NCBI RefSeq assembly: GCF_963675065.1
Contig: NZ_OY775906.1
Span: 3,636,001-3,700,000, forward strand
Source of the DNA: an uncultured Draconibacterium sp.
GTDB taxonomy: Bacteria; Bacteroidota; Bacteroidia; Bacteroidales; Prolixibacteraceae
Length of the DNA: 64,000 nucleotides
Reading direction: 5' to 3'
Positions 51,463 to 60,996 of the stretch are shown here, in pieces. Under the pieces are notes generated by a model. That model was not told the origin of the DNA, did not search any database, and saw nothing but the letters and a program-made list of their open reading frames with translations. Numbering within the stretch: position 1 is the first letter of the stretch; each line of letters begins with the position of its first letter. The position numbers were made by a program, and so were the translations under genes.

Positions 51463-54400
51463 ATGATTAAAAAAATCAGTTTTTTATTAGTAGCATTCAT
51501 TCTTTTTTCTGCTACTATTATTCAGGCACAGGTAACCACATCCAGTATGAGTGGACGTGTTACTGATGCTGAAGGAGCTGTTATAGGCGCAACAGTGGTT
51601 GCAACACACACCCCTTCAGGAACGACTTATGGTACTGTAACCAACGTGGAGGGACGATTCAACCTGAACGGCATGCGTGTAGGAGGACCTTATTCGGTAA
51701 GAATTACGTTTATTGGATATGGTGCATTCACCCAAAACAATATTACGTTGAGTTTAGGTGAAAACTATGTAATGAATGTTGTACTCACAGAAGAAGCATT
51801 ATCATTAGATGAAGTTATTGTTTCGGCATCCCGCACAAAATTCTCTAATGAAAAAACTGGTGCAGTAACCAATATCACAAACGACCAGATAGACAATTTG
51901 CCTACAGTAAACCGTAGCATTATGGACATTACCCGCCTTTCTCCTTATGGAGGGGATGGTATGAGCTTTGCAGGCTCAGATGGTCGTACGGCCAACTTTA
52001 CAGTTGACGGAGCAAACTTCAATAATAACTTTGGTTTAAGTGATGCGCTTCCCGGTGGAGGTAATCCAATCTCTATTGAAGCTATTGAAGAATTGCAAGT
52101 TGTAATTGCCCCTTACGATGTGCGCCAAACTAACTTTATTGGTGGCGGTGTGAACGCAATTACAAAATCGGGTACAAATACTTTTAAAGCCAGTGCTTAT
52201 ACATATCACAGAAATGAAAACATGCGCGGAAATGCTGTTTATGACCAGGAAATAGCTGGAGCACGTGATAAAGACCGTAATACATTATACGGTTTCACTG
52301 CTGGTGGCCCTATTATCAAAAACAAATTGTTCTTCTTCGTAAACGCTGAAAAGTCTGAAACTCCTACAGTGGCCAATCGCTGGAGAGCTTCAACTGATGG
52401 TGTTGCGGATCCTGACAATTTTATTTCCCGCACAACAGAAGACGATCTTCAAACCGTTTCTGATTTTGTAAGAAGCAAATATGGATATGAAACAGGATCT
52501 TACACCAGTTTTCCGGCAGATCAAAGCAATAAAAAACTGCTTGCCCGTATCGATTGGAACATCACCGACAAACATCGTTTAGCATTACGCTATAACTACA
52601 CTAAGAACACTTCATGGAGATCGCCTAACGCATCTTCAATGGACGGAGGTACTCGTATGTCGGAGCCCAGAATGTCTAAGGCTTCCATGTCATATGCCAA
52701 CTCAATGTATTCGATGGACAACCTTGTTCATTCATTTTCTTTTGATTTGAACAGTCGTTTATCAGATAACATCTCAAATCAATTCCTGGCAACATTCTCT
52801 AAACTTGACGATGTTCGCGGAACAAAATCTGCTCCTTTTCCTTTCATCGACATTTTGAAAGATGATCAAGCCTACCTCTCATTAGGTTACGAGCTATTTA
52901 CCTGGAACAACGGCGTTCACAACAATGTATGGAACATTAAAGATGAGGTGACCTATTATTTAGGCAATCACAAAATTATTGGTGGTATTGCTTACGAATA
53001 CAAAATGGCCGATAATGCATATATGCGTAACGGTACCGGTTATTATCGCTACTCAAGCCTTGATGACTTCTTAAACGAAGTAACACCCGAAATTGTAAAC
53101 TTAACTTATGGCTACGATGGTGAAGCGAATCCTGCAGCGCGTGTAACAAGTAACAAAATCGGGGCTTATGCCCAGGATGACTGGAGTGTTACCGAAAGAT
53201 TCAAACTTTCGTACGGCCTTCGTATCGACGCACTTACCTTTAACAATAATGATTTGATTACGAACCAGGCGATCAAAGATCTTGATTATAACGGTCGTAG
53301 TATTGATACAGGAAAATGGCCTGATGCAAATATTATATTCTCTCCTCGTGTAGGTTTTGTATGGGATGCTTCTGGCGACAAAAGCCTGAAAGTTCGTGGT
53401 GGTACCGGTCTTTTCTCAGGTAATCTACCGCTAGTGTTCTTCACTAACATGCCAACCAATGGTGGTATGGTTCAATATCAGGCACAAATAAATGAAAGAA
53501 ATGCTGAGAACAATGGTTTCTCAATGGATGAATTTGCAGGTGGCCTCGTAACTGATGGTGAAGGAAATGCTACAATAGCAGCACTATATGATAAACTGGC
53601 TGGGCTAGGTTATCCTACAACTATTTCACCTGAAGACGGAACAGTTCCTTCTTCAATTGCTGCTGTTTCATCAGATTTTAAGATGCCACAAGTATGGAAA
53701 ACATCATTTGCAGTTGATTATGCATTCCCAACAGCTTTCCCGTTGTCTGCAACAGTAGAAGGAATCTATAACAAAACAATCAACGGTGTTACTATTTCCG
53801 ACTGGAGTATTCCAAATGTAGGTGGTTTTGCCCGTTTTAATGGTGTTGACAATCGTCCGGTTTATCCGGCAGGTTATCGTACCGGAACAAAGGCATTCAT
53901 TTTAGATAATACAAGCCGCGGTTACGGTTGGTCAGCCAATATCACGGTAAATGCTCAACCAACAGAGCAAATCAGCTTGATGGCAGCCTATACGCACACC
54001 GTTGCTAAAGATGTAACCGGCATGCCGGGATCGAATCCGGAATCGGCATTTACTTATGTTCCAACAGTGGAAGGTCCTAACAACATTAAATTGCACAACT
54101 CGCAATACACTACACCCGATCGTTTGGTGGCATCGATTACAGCACACGACAAAAGCGGTAACCACTATAGCATTATCTACGAAGGTTGGCGCGGTGGAGC
54201 AAACGAATCATTTATGACGGTTAACGATATGAACGGTGACGGTTACAACTACGATGCAATTTACGTTCCTACTGACGACGAAGTGGCAAACAATGAATTC
54301 AGATTTGTTTCACAAGACGATCAAACTCGTTTTATGGACTATGTACATGCCAACGATTATTTGAAAGACCAACAAGGCGAATATGCCGAAGCCTACAGCG

Positions 54401-54729
54401 TTTACTCTCCATGGGTACACCGTGTTGACTTGAGTTACAAACATGATTTTTCGGTTAAAACAGGTAACAACGAACACAAACTGCAACTTAGCTTTGATGT
54501 TAAAAACGTGATGAATTTCTTCAACTCTGAATGGGGCGTAGCTAAATATCTGAATGCTGATATTGGTTCGGATGCTCGTATTCTTAAGTACGAAGGTGTT
54601 GATGCCGACGGTGTGGCTACATTCTCTACACCCGCTTCAATCCATGGCAATACCAAAACGTTCACACCAGGCATTTCATTGGGCCAGTGTTGGTATGCTT
54701 CTATTGGTATCAAATATATTTTCAACTAA
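51463..54729 (+). CDS. Oar-like TonB-dependent outer membrane receptor
   Basis: A 1088-residue outer membrane protein. A signal peptide (to about residue 24, IIQAQ) precedes a carboxypeptidase-regulatory-like domain (about 27-110, SSMSGRVTDAEGAVIGATVVATHTPSG). A TonB-box-like LDEVIVSASR and plug domain follow (about 117-230, SFAGSDGRTANFTVDGANFNNNFG, IEELQVVIAPYDVRQTNFIGGGVNAITKSGTN). A large barrel ends in a terminal aromatic (YASIGIKYIFN). It belongs to the Oar group, not the SusC group, and no SusD follows. The partner is a lipoprotein 19 bp downstream. The substrate is not readable. Confidence 0.92.
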   Translation: MIKKISFLLVAFILFSATIIQAQVTTSSMSGRVTDAEGAVIGATVVATHTPSGTTYGTVTNVEGRFNLNGMRVGGPYSVRITFIGYGAFTQNNITLSLGENYVMNVVLTEEALSLDEVIVSASRTKFSNEKTGAVTNITNDQIDNLPTVNRSIMDITRLSPYGGDGMSFAGSDGRTANFTVDGANFNNNFGLSDALPGGGNPISIEAIEELQVVIAPYDVRQTNFIGGGVNAITKSGTNTFKASAYTYHRNENMRGNAVYDQEIAGARDKDRNTLYGFTAGGPIIKNKLFFFVNAEKSETPTVANRWRASTDGVADPDNFISRTTEDDLQTVSDFVRSKYGYETGSYTSFPADQSNKKLLARIDWNITDKHRLALRYNYTKNTSWRSPNASSMDGGTRMSEPRMSKASMSYANSMYSMDNLVHSFSFDLNSRLSDNISNQFLATFSKLDDVRGTKSAPFPFIDILKDDQAYLSLGYELFTWNNGVHNNVWNIKDEVTYYLGNHKIIGGIAYEYKMADNAYMRNGTGYYRYSSLDDFLNEVTPEIVNLTYGYDGEANPAARVTSNKIGAYAQDDWSVTERFKLSYGLRIDALTFNNNDLITNQAIKDLDYNGRSIDTGKWPDANIIFSPRVGFVWDASGDKSLKVRGGTGLFSGNLPLVFFTNMPTNGGMVQYQAQINERNAENNGFSMDEFAGGLVTDGEGNATIAALYDKLAGLGYPTTISPEDGTVPSSIAAVSSDFKMPQVWKTSFAVDYAFPTAFPLSATVEGIYNKTINGVTISDWSIPNVGGFARFNGVDNRPVYPAGYRTGTKAFILDNTSRGYGWSANITVNAQPTEQISLMAAYTHTVAKDVTGMPGSNPESAFTYVPTVEGPNNIKLHNSQYTTPDRLVASITAHDKSGNHYSIIYEGWRGGANESFMTVNDMNGDGYNYDAIYVPTDDEVANNEFRFVSQDDQTRFMDYVHANDYLKDQQGEYAEAYSVYSPWVHRVDLSYKHDFSVKTGNNEHKLQLSFDVKNVMNFFNSEWGVAKYLNADIGSDARILKYEGVDADGVATFSTPASIHGNTKTFTPGISLGQCWYASIGIKYIFN

Positions 54730-54748
54730 TTTATAAAGCACAGATAAT

Positions 54749-56245
54749 ATGAAATTAAAATATTTATTTCCAATATTCATCGCGTTACTTGCCCTTATGA
54801 CAAGTTGCGAAGATGAAGAAACAGTGACTTTGCTTGATGAAATTCAGGTATCATCGTCTTATGTATCGATCCCTGTAGATGGTGGTTCTACATCCATCAC
54901 TATAACAGCTAATGATAGCTGGACAGTAACGAGCGATATTGAATGGTTAACTATCTCTTCTGCTTCTGGCAGTGCCGGTGAATCAACACTTACCTTTTCG
55001 GCTGAATCAGCCTTAGATGGTCGCACTGCAGAGCTTATTATTGAATGCGCAGGCGAAACTCAACGCATTAATATCATCCAGGGCTTGGCAATAGTTGCAC
55101 CTGCCACAGTAGCAGAGATACTCGCCGGCCCTGAAAGCAAAACCTACCAGGTAACAGGTGTTGTTACAGCGATAGCCAACACCACGTACGGCAACTGGTA
55201 TTTGGAGGATGAAACAGGTTCTATTTATATTTATGGTACTCTTGACTCGAAAGGTAATGAGAAAAACTTTTTAAGTTGGGGACTTGAGGTAGGTGATGAA
55301 ATTACAATAGAAGGACCTAAAGGTTCTTACAAAGGAACTCCACAGTTGGTAAATGTAACCGTTCTCAACATCAATAAATCGCTGGTGAAAGTTGATTCGG
55401 TACAAAATGCAGCACTTCCACTTGAAGGCGGCGAATTTGTGGCATACGTTACCTGCAAAGGAGAAGGCTTATCGGTTGATATTCCTGCTGATGCCGAGTC
55501 TTGGTTATCCATTTCATCTATTCAAACTGTAGGAACAAGTTCTGTAGTAGCATTCAAAGCTGAAGCTAATGAAGCCGGAGATCGTGAAACGACTCTCACA
55601 TTCAGCACTACTGATGGAACTAAAAACTATTCAGCACAAACAATGCTGAGTCAGGCAGGTGCTATTTTAGATGTATCTATCGCAGAATTCCTGGCTGCAG
55701 AAGTTAGCAATACACAATATCGTTTATCTGGAGTTGTTACCAGTATTTCCGATGCTACATCAGGAAAATTATACCTGCGCGATTTCTCAGGTGAAACCTA
55801 TGTATATAAAATTCTGGATTTTGACCAAAAGGGTGTAAAAGAAGGAGACATCATTACAATTGTGGGGAAACGTGCTGCTTACAATGGTTCTCCACAGGTA
55901 AGTGGTGCAGTATTGGAAGAAGTTATTCCCGTAACTCCAGTTACTATTGCTGAGTTTCTGGCTAAACCAGAAGATTCCGATACATACTATATGATAACCG
56001 GCGTAATCTCAGACATTGATTATGCACCGTATGGCAATCTTTATTTGAATGATGGCACCACTGAAGTTTATGTATATGGCTGCTACCCGGGCTGGGGAGC
56101 AAGCGGCGATGACAGAAAAGGTTTGTTAGCCGCCAAAGGCATTGGAGTTGGAGACACACTAACGGTAATTGGCATAAGGACTAGCTATGATGGAAAAGAT
56201 CAACTTGGATATGGTATCTATTTCAGCCACGTAAGTGCAGAATAA
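54749..56245 (+). CDS. Surface lipoprotein with BACON-like and OB-fold-like repeats
   Basis: A 498-residue lipoprotein (Cys20 in MTSCEDEE). Domains in order: a BACON-type Ig domain (about 33-115, SVDGGSTSITITANDSW-like strand then WLTISSASGSAGESTLTF); an OB-fold-like domain resembling DUF5689 (about 122-220, YQVTGVVTAIANTTYGNWYLEDETGSIYIYG); a second BACON-like domain (about 225-310, WLSISSIQTVGTSSVVAF); and two more OB-like domains (about 315-395 and 400-498, YRLSGVVTSISDATSGKLYLRD and YMITGVISDIDYAPYGNLYLND). It is co-transcribed with the receptor and probably delivers its ligand; OB folds suggest binding of a nucleic acid or oligomer, but this is inference. Confidence 0.82.
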   Translation: MKLKYLFPIFIALLALMTSCEDEETVTLLDEIQVSSSYVSIPVDGGSTSITITANDSWTVTSDIEWLTISSASGSAGESTLTFSAESALDGRTAELIIECAGETQRINIIQGLAIVAPATVAEILAGPESKTYQVTGVVTAIANTTYGNWYLEDETGSIYIYGTLDSKGNEKNFLSWGLEVGDEITIEGPKGSYKGTPQLVNVTVLNINKSLVKVDSVQNAALPLEGGEFVAYVTCKGEGLSVDIPADAESWLSISSIQTVGTSSVVAFKAEANEAGDRETTLTFSTTDGTKNYSAQTMLSQAGAILDVSIAEFLAAEVSNTQYRLSGVVTSISDATSGKLYLRDFSGETYVYKILDFDQKGVKEGDIITIVGKRAAYNGSPQVSGAVLEEVIPVTPVTIAEFLAKPEDSDTYYMITGVISDIDYAPYGNLYLNDGTTEVYVYGCYPGWGASGDDRKGLLAAKGIGVGDTLTVIGIRTSYDGKDQLGYGIYFSHVSAE

Positions 56246-56286
56246 GATGTAACATTCCTCGATTATTAATTTAACTCGATATAAAG

Positions 56287-56311
56287 AAAGCCGCTTTAAG
56301 CGGCTTTTTTT
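56287..56311 (+). terminator. Rho-independent terminator
   Basis: AAAGCCGC pairs with GCGGCTTT around a short loop, followed by a T run. It ends the receptor-lipoprotein operon. Confidence 0.88.
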
Positions 56312-56365
56312 ATGCTTCAAAACCAAACATTTAACTGATATCACTGTTTTTTTTGCAGGAATTTA

Positions 56366-56373
56366 TATTTTTG
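56366..56373 (+). promoter_or_regulatory. Candidate -7 box of nadA
   Basis: TATTTTTG fits TAnnTTTG and lies 27 bp before the nadA ATG. No good -33 box is seen at the usual distance. Confidence 0.4.
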
Positions 56374-56399
56374 CGCCCTGTTTATTCAGAAACTAAGAG

Positions 56400-57392
56400 A
56401 TGGAACAGCTTCATATAAATAAAATGTTGGACGAGAAGGGTTATATTGAAGAATCAATTGATCCGAGCCTTAAGTTGGTTGAGGAAATTAAACGCCTGAA
56501 AAAGGAAAAGAACGCTGTAATACTCAGCCACTTTTACGTTGAGGGCGAATTGCAGGACATTGCGGACTACGTTGGCGACAGCCTTGGACTAGCGCAGGCG
56601 GCGGCCAGCACCGATGCCGAGATGATTGTTTTTGTGGGGGTACATTTTATGGCCGAAACAGCCAAGATCATCAATCCCAATAAAAAAGTAATCCTTCCCG
56701 ACCTGAAAGCAAGCTGTTCGCTGGCAGAGTCGGCACCGGCTGATAAATTTGCTGAATTTAAAGCCAAATATCCCGACCACAAGGTAATTACCTATGTAAA
56801 TGCAACGGCGGCCTTAAAAACCATGTCCGACATTGTTTGTACATCGGCCAATGCCAAAAAAATTGTCGACAGTTTCCCAAAAGATCAGAAGCTGATTTTT
56901 GCACCGGACAAAAACCTGGGGAACTATATTAACAGTATAACCGGCCGCAGCATGGTATTGTGGGACGGTGCCTGTATGGTTCACGAGAAATATTCGGTAG
57001 AAAAGATTATTGACCTGATGGAGAAAAATCCTGATGCTGAGTTTATCGCCCACCCCGAGTGTGAAAAACCTGTATTACTGCTGGCAAAACATATTGGATC
57101 CACTACTGCCCTGCTGAATTACGTACAGAGCAGCGATGCAAAGAAATTTATTGTAGCTACCGAAAGCGGTATTCTGCACCAGATGACCAAAGCTTGTCCG
57201 GATAAGATATTTATTCCGGCACCATCAAACGATTCAACATGCGCCTGCAACGATTGCGAGTACATGAAGCTAAACAGCCTGCAAAAGCTGTACATCTGCT
57301 TAAAACACGAGCAGCCCGAGGTTACACTGCCACAAGATGTAATTGAAAAAGCCCGCATCCCGATTCAACGGATGTTGGAGATATCGAAATAG
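56400..57392 (+). CDS. nadA: Quinolinate synthase A
   Basis: A [4Fe-4S] enzyme that condenses iminoaspartate with dihydroxyacetone phosphate to quinolinate in NAD synthesis. The 330-residue length is normal. Seen: NAVILSHFYVEGELQDIADYVGDSLGLA (residues 38-65), FVGVHFMAETAKIINPNKKVILPD, the cluster cysteine regions ASCSLAES, GACMVHEKY and CACNDCEYM, and HPECEKPVLLLA. It stands alone in the window, without nadB or nadC, between two terminators. Confidence 0.97.
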   Translation: MEQLHINKMLDEKGYIEESIDPSLKLVEEIKRLKKEKNAVILSHFYVEGELQDIADYVGDSLGLAQAAASTDAEMIVFVGVHFMAETAKIINPNKKVILPDLKASCSLAESAPADKFAEFKAKYPDHKVITYVNATAALKTMSDIVCTSANAKKIVDSFPKDQKLIFAPDKNLGNYINSITGRSMVLWDGACMVHEKYSVEKIIDLMEKNPDAEFIAHPECEKPVLLLAKHIGSTTALLNYVQSSDAKKFIVATESGILHQMTKACPDKIFIPAPSNDSTCACNDCEYMKLNSLQKLYICLKHEQPEVTLPQDVIEKARIPIQRMLEISK

Positions 57393-57396
57393 ATAT

Positions 57397-57437
57397 AAAA
57401 AGAAGCTCGGTAATTAATTGTTACCGGGCTTCTTTTT
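57397..57437. terminator. Bidirectional terminator between nadA and the S41 protease gene
   Basis: A 17-bp stem (57397-57413 with 57421-57437, one G-T pair, 7-nt loop) with an A run before and a T run after serves the two convergent genes. Confidence 0.9.
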
Positions 57438-57454
57438 TATCCTTAATTCCTGAT

Positions 57455-59101
57455 TTAGTTTATACCAACCACCGAATCGGTAGCCACTACATTTTCAACT
57501 ATCAGGTTTTGCTGCGACACCTCAATGGCTCGCAACAACGTTTTATCAATTTGTTTGATGATGGGATAAAAACCCTCTTCGCCCATAATATTACGGGCCA
57601 CATAGGCTTTCATTTGCGTGTTAATCACCTTTCCCGATATCTTTAAACCTTCGGCATCTTTTTTCACACCCTTTTCTTCGGCATAAGCAATAAAATCATC
57701 CATGGCATTGTGCTTGTCCATGTAGTTTTCAAACTCGTCCGCTGTGGTTAGCCCTGTCAGCTCATCGCGATGCGAATCGGCATAAGAATAAGCAAACGAG
57801 TAGATCAATCCTTTGCGGTAAATCTTGGTAAAATACTCGGAATTCCCTGTGGTATCAACCGGAACAAAAAAATCGGGCATAATACCACCACCGCCGTATA
57901 CCACGCGACCGCCTTTGGTTTCGTACCGCAGCGAATCAGCAAAATGAATACTGTCGGCCACCAACTGCTCCATATTATGAAAACGTTCGTAAATATGATT
58001 GTAATATTCTTCGTTACCATCATCGTATGAGCTTTGAATACAACGTCCGCTGGGCGTGTAAAAACGTGCCACAGTAAGGCGTAATGCCGAGCCATCCATT
58101 AGTGGAATTTGCTCCTGCACCAGTCCTTTTCCGAACGAACGGCGCCCTATCACAAATCCGCGGTCGTTATCCTGCATGGCGCCGGCAAAAATCTCGCTTG
58201 CCGATGCCGAAAACTCGTCAATCATCACATAAACACCAATATCGGAGAAGGTAGCTTTTGCCGAAGCATTGTATGTTTTTCTCTGTTGATGCAGGCCTTC
58301 GGTGTACAAAATAGCTTCCCCTTTAGTCAGAAATTCATCAACCATTTGTAACACACCCACCAGCGATCCGCCGGGATTACTTCTTAAATCGATAATTACC
58401 TTTTCAGCACCTGCATCTTTCAGCTTTAGCATTCCCTCCACAAACTCCCGGTAAGTGGTATTTGCAAAACGGCTTACTTTAATAAAACCGGTATGACCAT
58501 CAATCATATACGACACATCAACACTGTAAAGCGGAATATCGCCACGGGTAATTTCAAACTCCAGCTCGTCAACGTAACCCGAACGTACAATACCAACCCG
58601 AACTTTCGAATTTTTTTCGCCGCGCAAAAGCGACATAACCGTGTTGTTTTGCACCTTTACACCGGCAATCAACGAATCGTTAACACTAACAATGCGGTCG
58701 CCGGGCAAAACGCCCACCTGGCTCGACGGGCCACCGGAAATCACCTCAATAACGCGTACGGTATCTTCCTGAATAGAGAACTGTACACCGATACCTGAAA
58801 AGTTACCACTCATTTCCTCCTGCACTTCGTTCATGTCGCGGGCAGGAATGTAACTGGTATGCGGATCGAGATTTTTCAGTATCTCCGGAATCGTACTTTC
58901 AACAATTTCGCTGGTATTTACACTATCTACATAGCCTCTGTTAACCAGGTCGAGAATAGCAGATATTTTATTGGGTTGCGAAAATCCTACGCCATGATAC
59001 GATGGCGTGGCATTGCGGCTCATTATATTTCCGATCAGAATACCTGCGGCAACAGCAATTGCAATCAGTACAGGTAAAAGTATTGTTGTTTTCTTGTTCA
59101 T
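57455..59101 (-). CDS. S41 family C-terminal processing peptidase
   Basis: A 548-residue exported serine protease of the CtpA/Prc type. An N-terminal membrane anchor (about 8-25) leads to a periplasmic protein. A PDZ domain lies at about 90-175 (FSGIGVQFSIQEDTVRVIEVISGGPSSQVGVLPGDRIVSVN). The protease domain covers about 190-375 with DLRSNPGGSLVGVLQMVDEF, the catalytic Ser in DEFSASASEIFAGA and the catalytic Lys in RSFGKGLVQEQ. A C-terminal tail of about 170 residues follows. It would trim C-termini of periplasmic or membrane proteins. Transcribed alone or with the dCMP deaminase gene upstream. Confidence 0.94.
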   Translation of the reverse strand: MNKKTTILLPVLIAIAVAAGILIGNIMSRNATPSYHGVGFSQPNKISAILDLVNRGYVDSVNTSEIVESTIPEILKNLDPHTSYIPARDMNEVQEEMSGNFSGIGVQFSIQEDTVRVIEVISGGPSSQVGVLPGDRIVSVNDSLIAGVKVQNNTVMSLLRGEKNSKVRVGIVRSGYVDELEFEITRGDIPLYSVDVSYMIDGHTGFIKVSRFANTTYREFVEGMLKLKDAGAEKVIIDLRSNPGGSLVGVLQMVDEFLTKGEAILYTEGLHQQRKTYNASAKATFSDIGVYVMIDEFSASASEIFAGAMQDNDRGFVIGRRSFGKGLVQEQIPLMDGSALRLTVARFYTPSGRCIQSSYDDGNEEYYNHIYERFHNMEQLVADSIHFADSLRYETKGGRVVYGGGGIMPDFFVPVDTTGNSEYFTKIYRKGLIYSFAYSYADSHRDELTGLTTADEFENYMDKHNAMDDFIAYAEEKGVKKDAEGLKISGKVINTQMKAYVARNIMGEEGFYPIIKQIDKTLLRAIEVSQQNLIVENVVATDSVVGIN

Positions 59102-59230
59102 AGGCTTTCTTCAATGGTCGGAACTTCCGATAACAAGTCCGACCTGATTTTAATGTATAACTTGGCGGCAAATCAACCGGTAGTGCAAAGCAAAATTTCA
59201 CTTTTGCCTTTTTACTTGAAACTTTTGCCT

Positions 59231-59656
59231 TTATATATCCACCTGCTTTACTTCAATATCAGCACGTTTTAACAGATTTATTCCTTCTTCCAGGCGGTAA
59301 CTCTCGGTAAATACAACTCGTTTAATTCCTGCCTGAATAATCAGTTTCGAACACTCTATACAAGGCGAAGAAGTGACGTACAAAGTGGCGCCGTCGCTAC
59401 TGTTCCCCGACTTGGCGACCTTTGTTATAGCATTGGCCTCGGCATGCAGCACGTAAGGTTTTGTTTTATTGTCTTCGTCTTCGCATATATTCTCAAATCC
59501 TGCCGGGGTACCATTGTATCCGTCAGAAATTATCATTTTATCCTTTACAATTAGTGCGCCTACCTGGCGGCGTTTACAGTACGAGTTCTGCGCCCATATA
59601 CCGGCCATCTTCAGGTAGCGTTGATCAAGTAACCTCAGCTTTTCGTCTTTACACAT
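59231..59656 (-). CDS. dCMP deaminase / ComEB-like cytidine deaminase
   Basis: A zinc deaminase that converts dCMP to dUMP for dTMP synthesis. The protein has 141 residues from the ATG at 59656 (MCKDEKLRLLDQRYLKMA); an upstream TTG would add 13 residues not typical of the family. The zinc motifs are HAEANAI (His and catalytic Glu) and SSPCIECSKLI (two Cys). CEDEDNKTKPYVLHAE and GYNGTPAGFENI are family blocks. Followed by the S41 protease at 129 bp. Confidence 0.94.
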   Translation of the reverse strand: MCKDEKLRLLDQRYLKMAGIWAQNSYCKRRQVGALIVKDKMIISDGYNGTPAGFENICEDEDNKTKPYVLHAEANAITKVAKSGNSSDGATLYVTSSPCIECSKLIIQAGIKRVVFTESYRLEEGINLLKRADIEVKQVDI

Positions 59657-59701
59657 ATATGTTTTCTTTCTAGAATGGGTATTCGTTTTTTGCAACGATT
59701 A

Positions 59702-59709
59702 CAAATGTA
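59702..59709 (-). promoter_or_regulatory. Candidate -7 box of the dCMP deaminase gene
   Basis: TACATTTG on the minus strand fits TAnnTTTG perfectly and lies 46 bp before the ATG. No good -33 box is seen, so it is tentative. Confidence 0.45.
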
Positions 59710-59815
59710 ATACTGATTTGCAATAAATTATGAAATTATAACACCGATATGCCCTTTGTTGTTGATTTTAAGAATTTTTAAACATTCCTAATTTCTACCA
59801 TATTCTGGTATTTCA

Positions 59816-59891
59816 CGCAGATTACGCAGATATGCGCAGAAAAATATTCTTACGGTTGAAAGAAAATCAGCGACAATTTGCGTAATCTGCG
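59816..59891. repeat. CGCAGATTACGC-type dispersed repeat, copy 3 (inverted pair)
   Basis: CGCAGATTACGCA at 59816-59828 is exactly inverted as TGCGTAATCTGCG at 59879-59891, 50 bp apart. The core matches the copies at 19532 and 21459. The pair can fold into a long hairpin between genes. Confidence 0.65.
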
Positions 59892-59940
59892 AGAAAAATA
59901 TTTTGCTTGCTGAAAATAAAGATTACTAAAATACAGAAAC

Positions 59941-59964
59941 AAAAAACGCCGCATAAAGCGGCGT
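59941..59964 (-). terminator. Terminator of the SPOR-domain gene
   Basis: ACGCCGC (59946-59952) pairs with GCGGCGT (59958-59964) across ATAAA; the minus strand continues with a T run (59946-59941). It lies 25 bp after the SPOR gene stop. Confidence 0.88.
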
Positions 59965-59988
59965 CTTCAAATCAATTTGAAATATTGT

Positions 59989-60486
59989 TTATTCTTTAAT
60001 TAAAAGCCAAACATCTGAGTATTTCGGGAAAGCATTACGCACCTGTGCCACTCTTCCGCGTGCTTCGGTTTCGCTTTTGTACGAATTAACACAAACACGG
60101 TAATAACCGGTTTCGCTATGCAGAATGATCGGTGTAAAACCTTCATCAATTAGTGTTGTACGGTAATTTTTTGCGTTGTCTAACTGGCCAAACGAGCCCA
60201 AAATCACAAAGAAAGTATTTCCGGCGTTTGCAGTCTGATCGGTTTCGCTGGTAAACGAAACCTGCTCTTTACGTATTGCAATTGGTTTCTCGTCGGTCAC
60301 CGGTTCGGGTTTTGTTACAGCTGTTGGCTGCGTGTTAGTTTCGCTACCCGGGACGGTAAACACTTTTGTTGGTGCTGTGGTGTCGGTGGTATAGGCTGAT
60401 TCGGCCTGACCCGACGATTTTTGAAATACCTTACATGAAGAAGCAGTAATTGCAAGAATCGCTAAAAGAACAACTATCCTATTCAT
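59989..60486 (-). CDS. SPOR domain lipoprotein
   Basis: A 165-residue protein with a lipoprotein signal (MNRIVVLLAILAITASSC, then KVFQKSSGQ). A Thr/Pro-rich linker (about 25-80) leads to a C-terminal SPOR domain (about 88-165, TFFVILGSFGQLDNAKNYRTTLIDEGFTPIIL, YYRVCVNSYKSETEARGRVAQVR). SPOR domains bind denuded peptidoglycan glycan strands, so it probably sits at the periplasmic face at division or remodelling sites. Single gene with its own terminator. Confidence 0.9.
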   Translation of the reverse strand: MNRIVVLLAILAITASSCKVFQKSSGQAESAYTTDTTAPTKVFTVPGSETNTQPTAVTKPEPVTDEKPIAIRKEQVSFTSETDQTANAGNTFFVILGSFGQLDNAKNYRTTLIDEGFTPIILHSETGYYRVCVNSYKSETEARGRVAQVRNAFPKYSDVWLLIKE

Positions 60487-60623
60487 CAGTTAAAAATTTT
60501 AATTCTGTTTTCTGTTTTAATTTCACCACGAAGATACGCATTACACCTTCGTCCGTTTTTGTAATCAAACGCAAGTTTTACACAGCATGTTGTTCGCAAC
60601 TATAAAAATTATTTTCGGACCGT

Positions 60624-60902
60624 CTATTTTTTACATTTGGCACCGGCTCCACCACCGCCAAAGAATAGCATCACACCAATCAGGAATCCAAAGTTATACC
60701 AGCCACCGGCATTGGGGAAAGCATAAATTTCGTAATCGGTAAAAAGACTTGCTACAAAACTGAAAAGCAAAATAAATCCGTGAAAAACACCTTTTATAAA
60801 TCCCGGAGGATCGCCAATGTTTTCAAACGATTGTGTTGCACATCCGGCAAAAAGGAGTGCTACAGCTACTATCACTGTCAGTAAAATAAATGTACGTTTC
60901 AT
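60624..60902 (-). CDS. Small lipoprotein with two membrane-like segments
   Basis: A 92-residue protein with a lipoprotein signal (ILLTVIVAVALLFAGC, Cys21). Two further hydrophobic segments follow (GFILLFSFVASLF and NFGFLIGVMLFFGGGGAGA), before a basic end KCKK. The pattern is seen in small Bacteroidota proteins annotated only as hypothetical; function unknown. Neighbours give no hint. Confidence 0.72.
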   Translation of the reverse strand: MKRTFILLTVIVAVALLFAGCATQSFENIGDPPGFIKGVFHGFILLFSFVASLFTDYEIYAFPNAGGWYNFGFLIGVMLFFGGGGAGAKCKK

Positions 60903-60996
60903 TTCTATTTGTTTTTGATTTACACGAAAGGGAAAGTCCCGTTCTTCCCGAACAAGTTAGGCTTTAATTATCAGATAGAAAAGAGGAATCGGCGAA

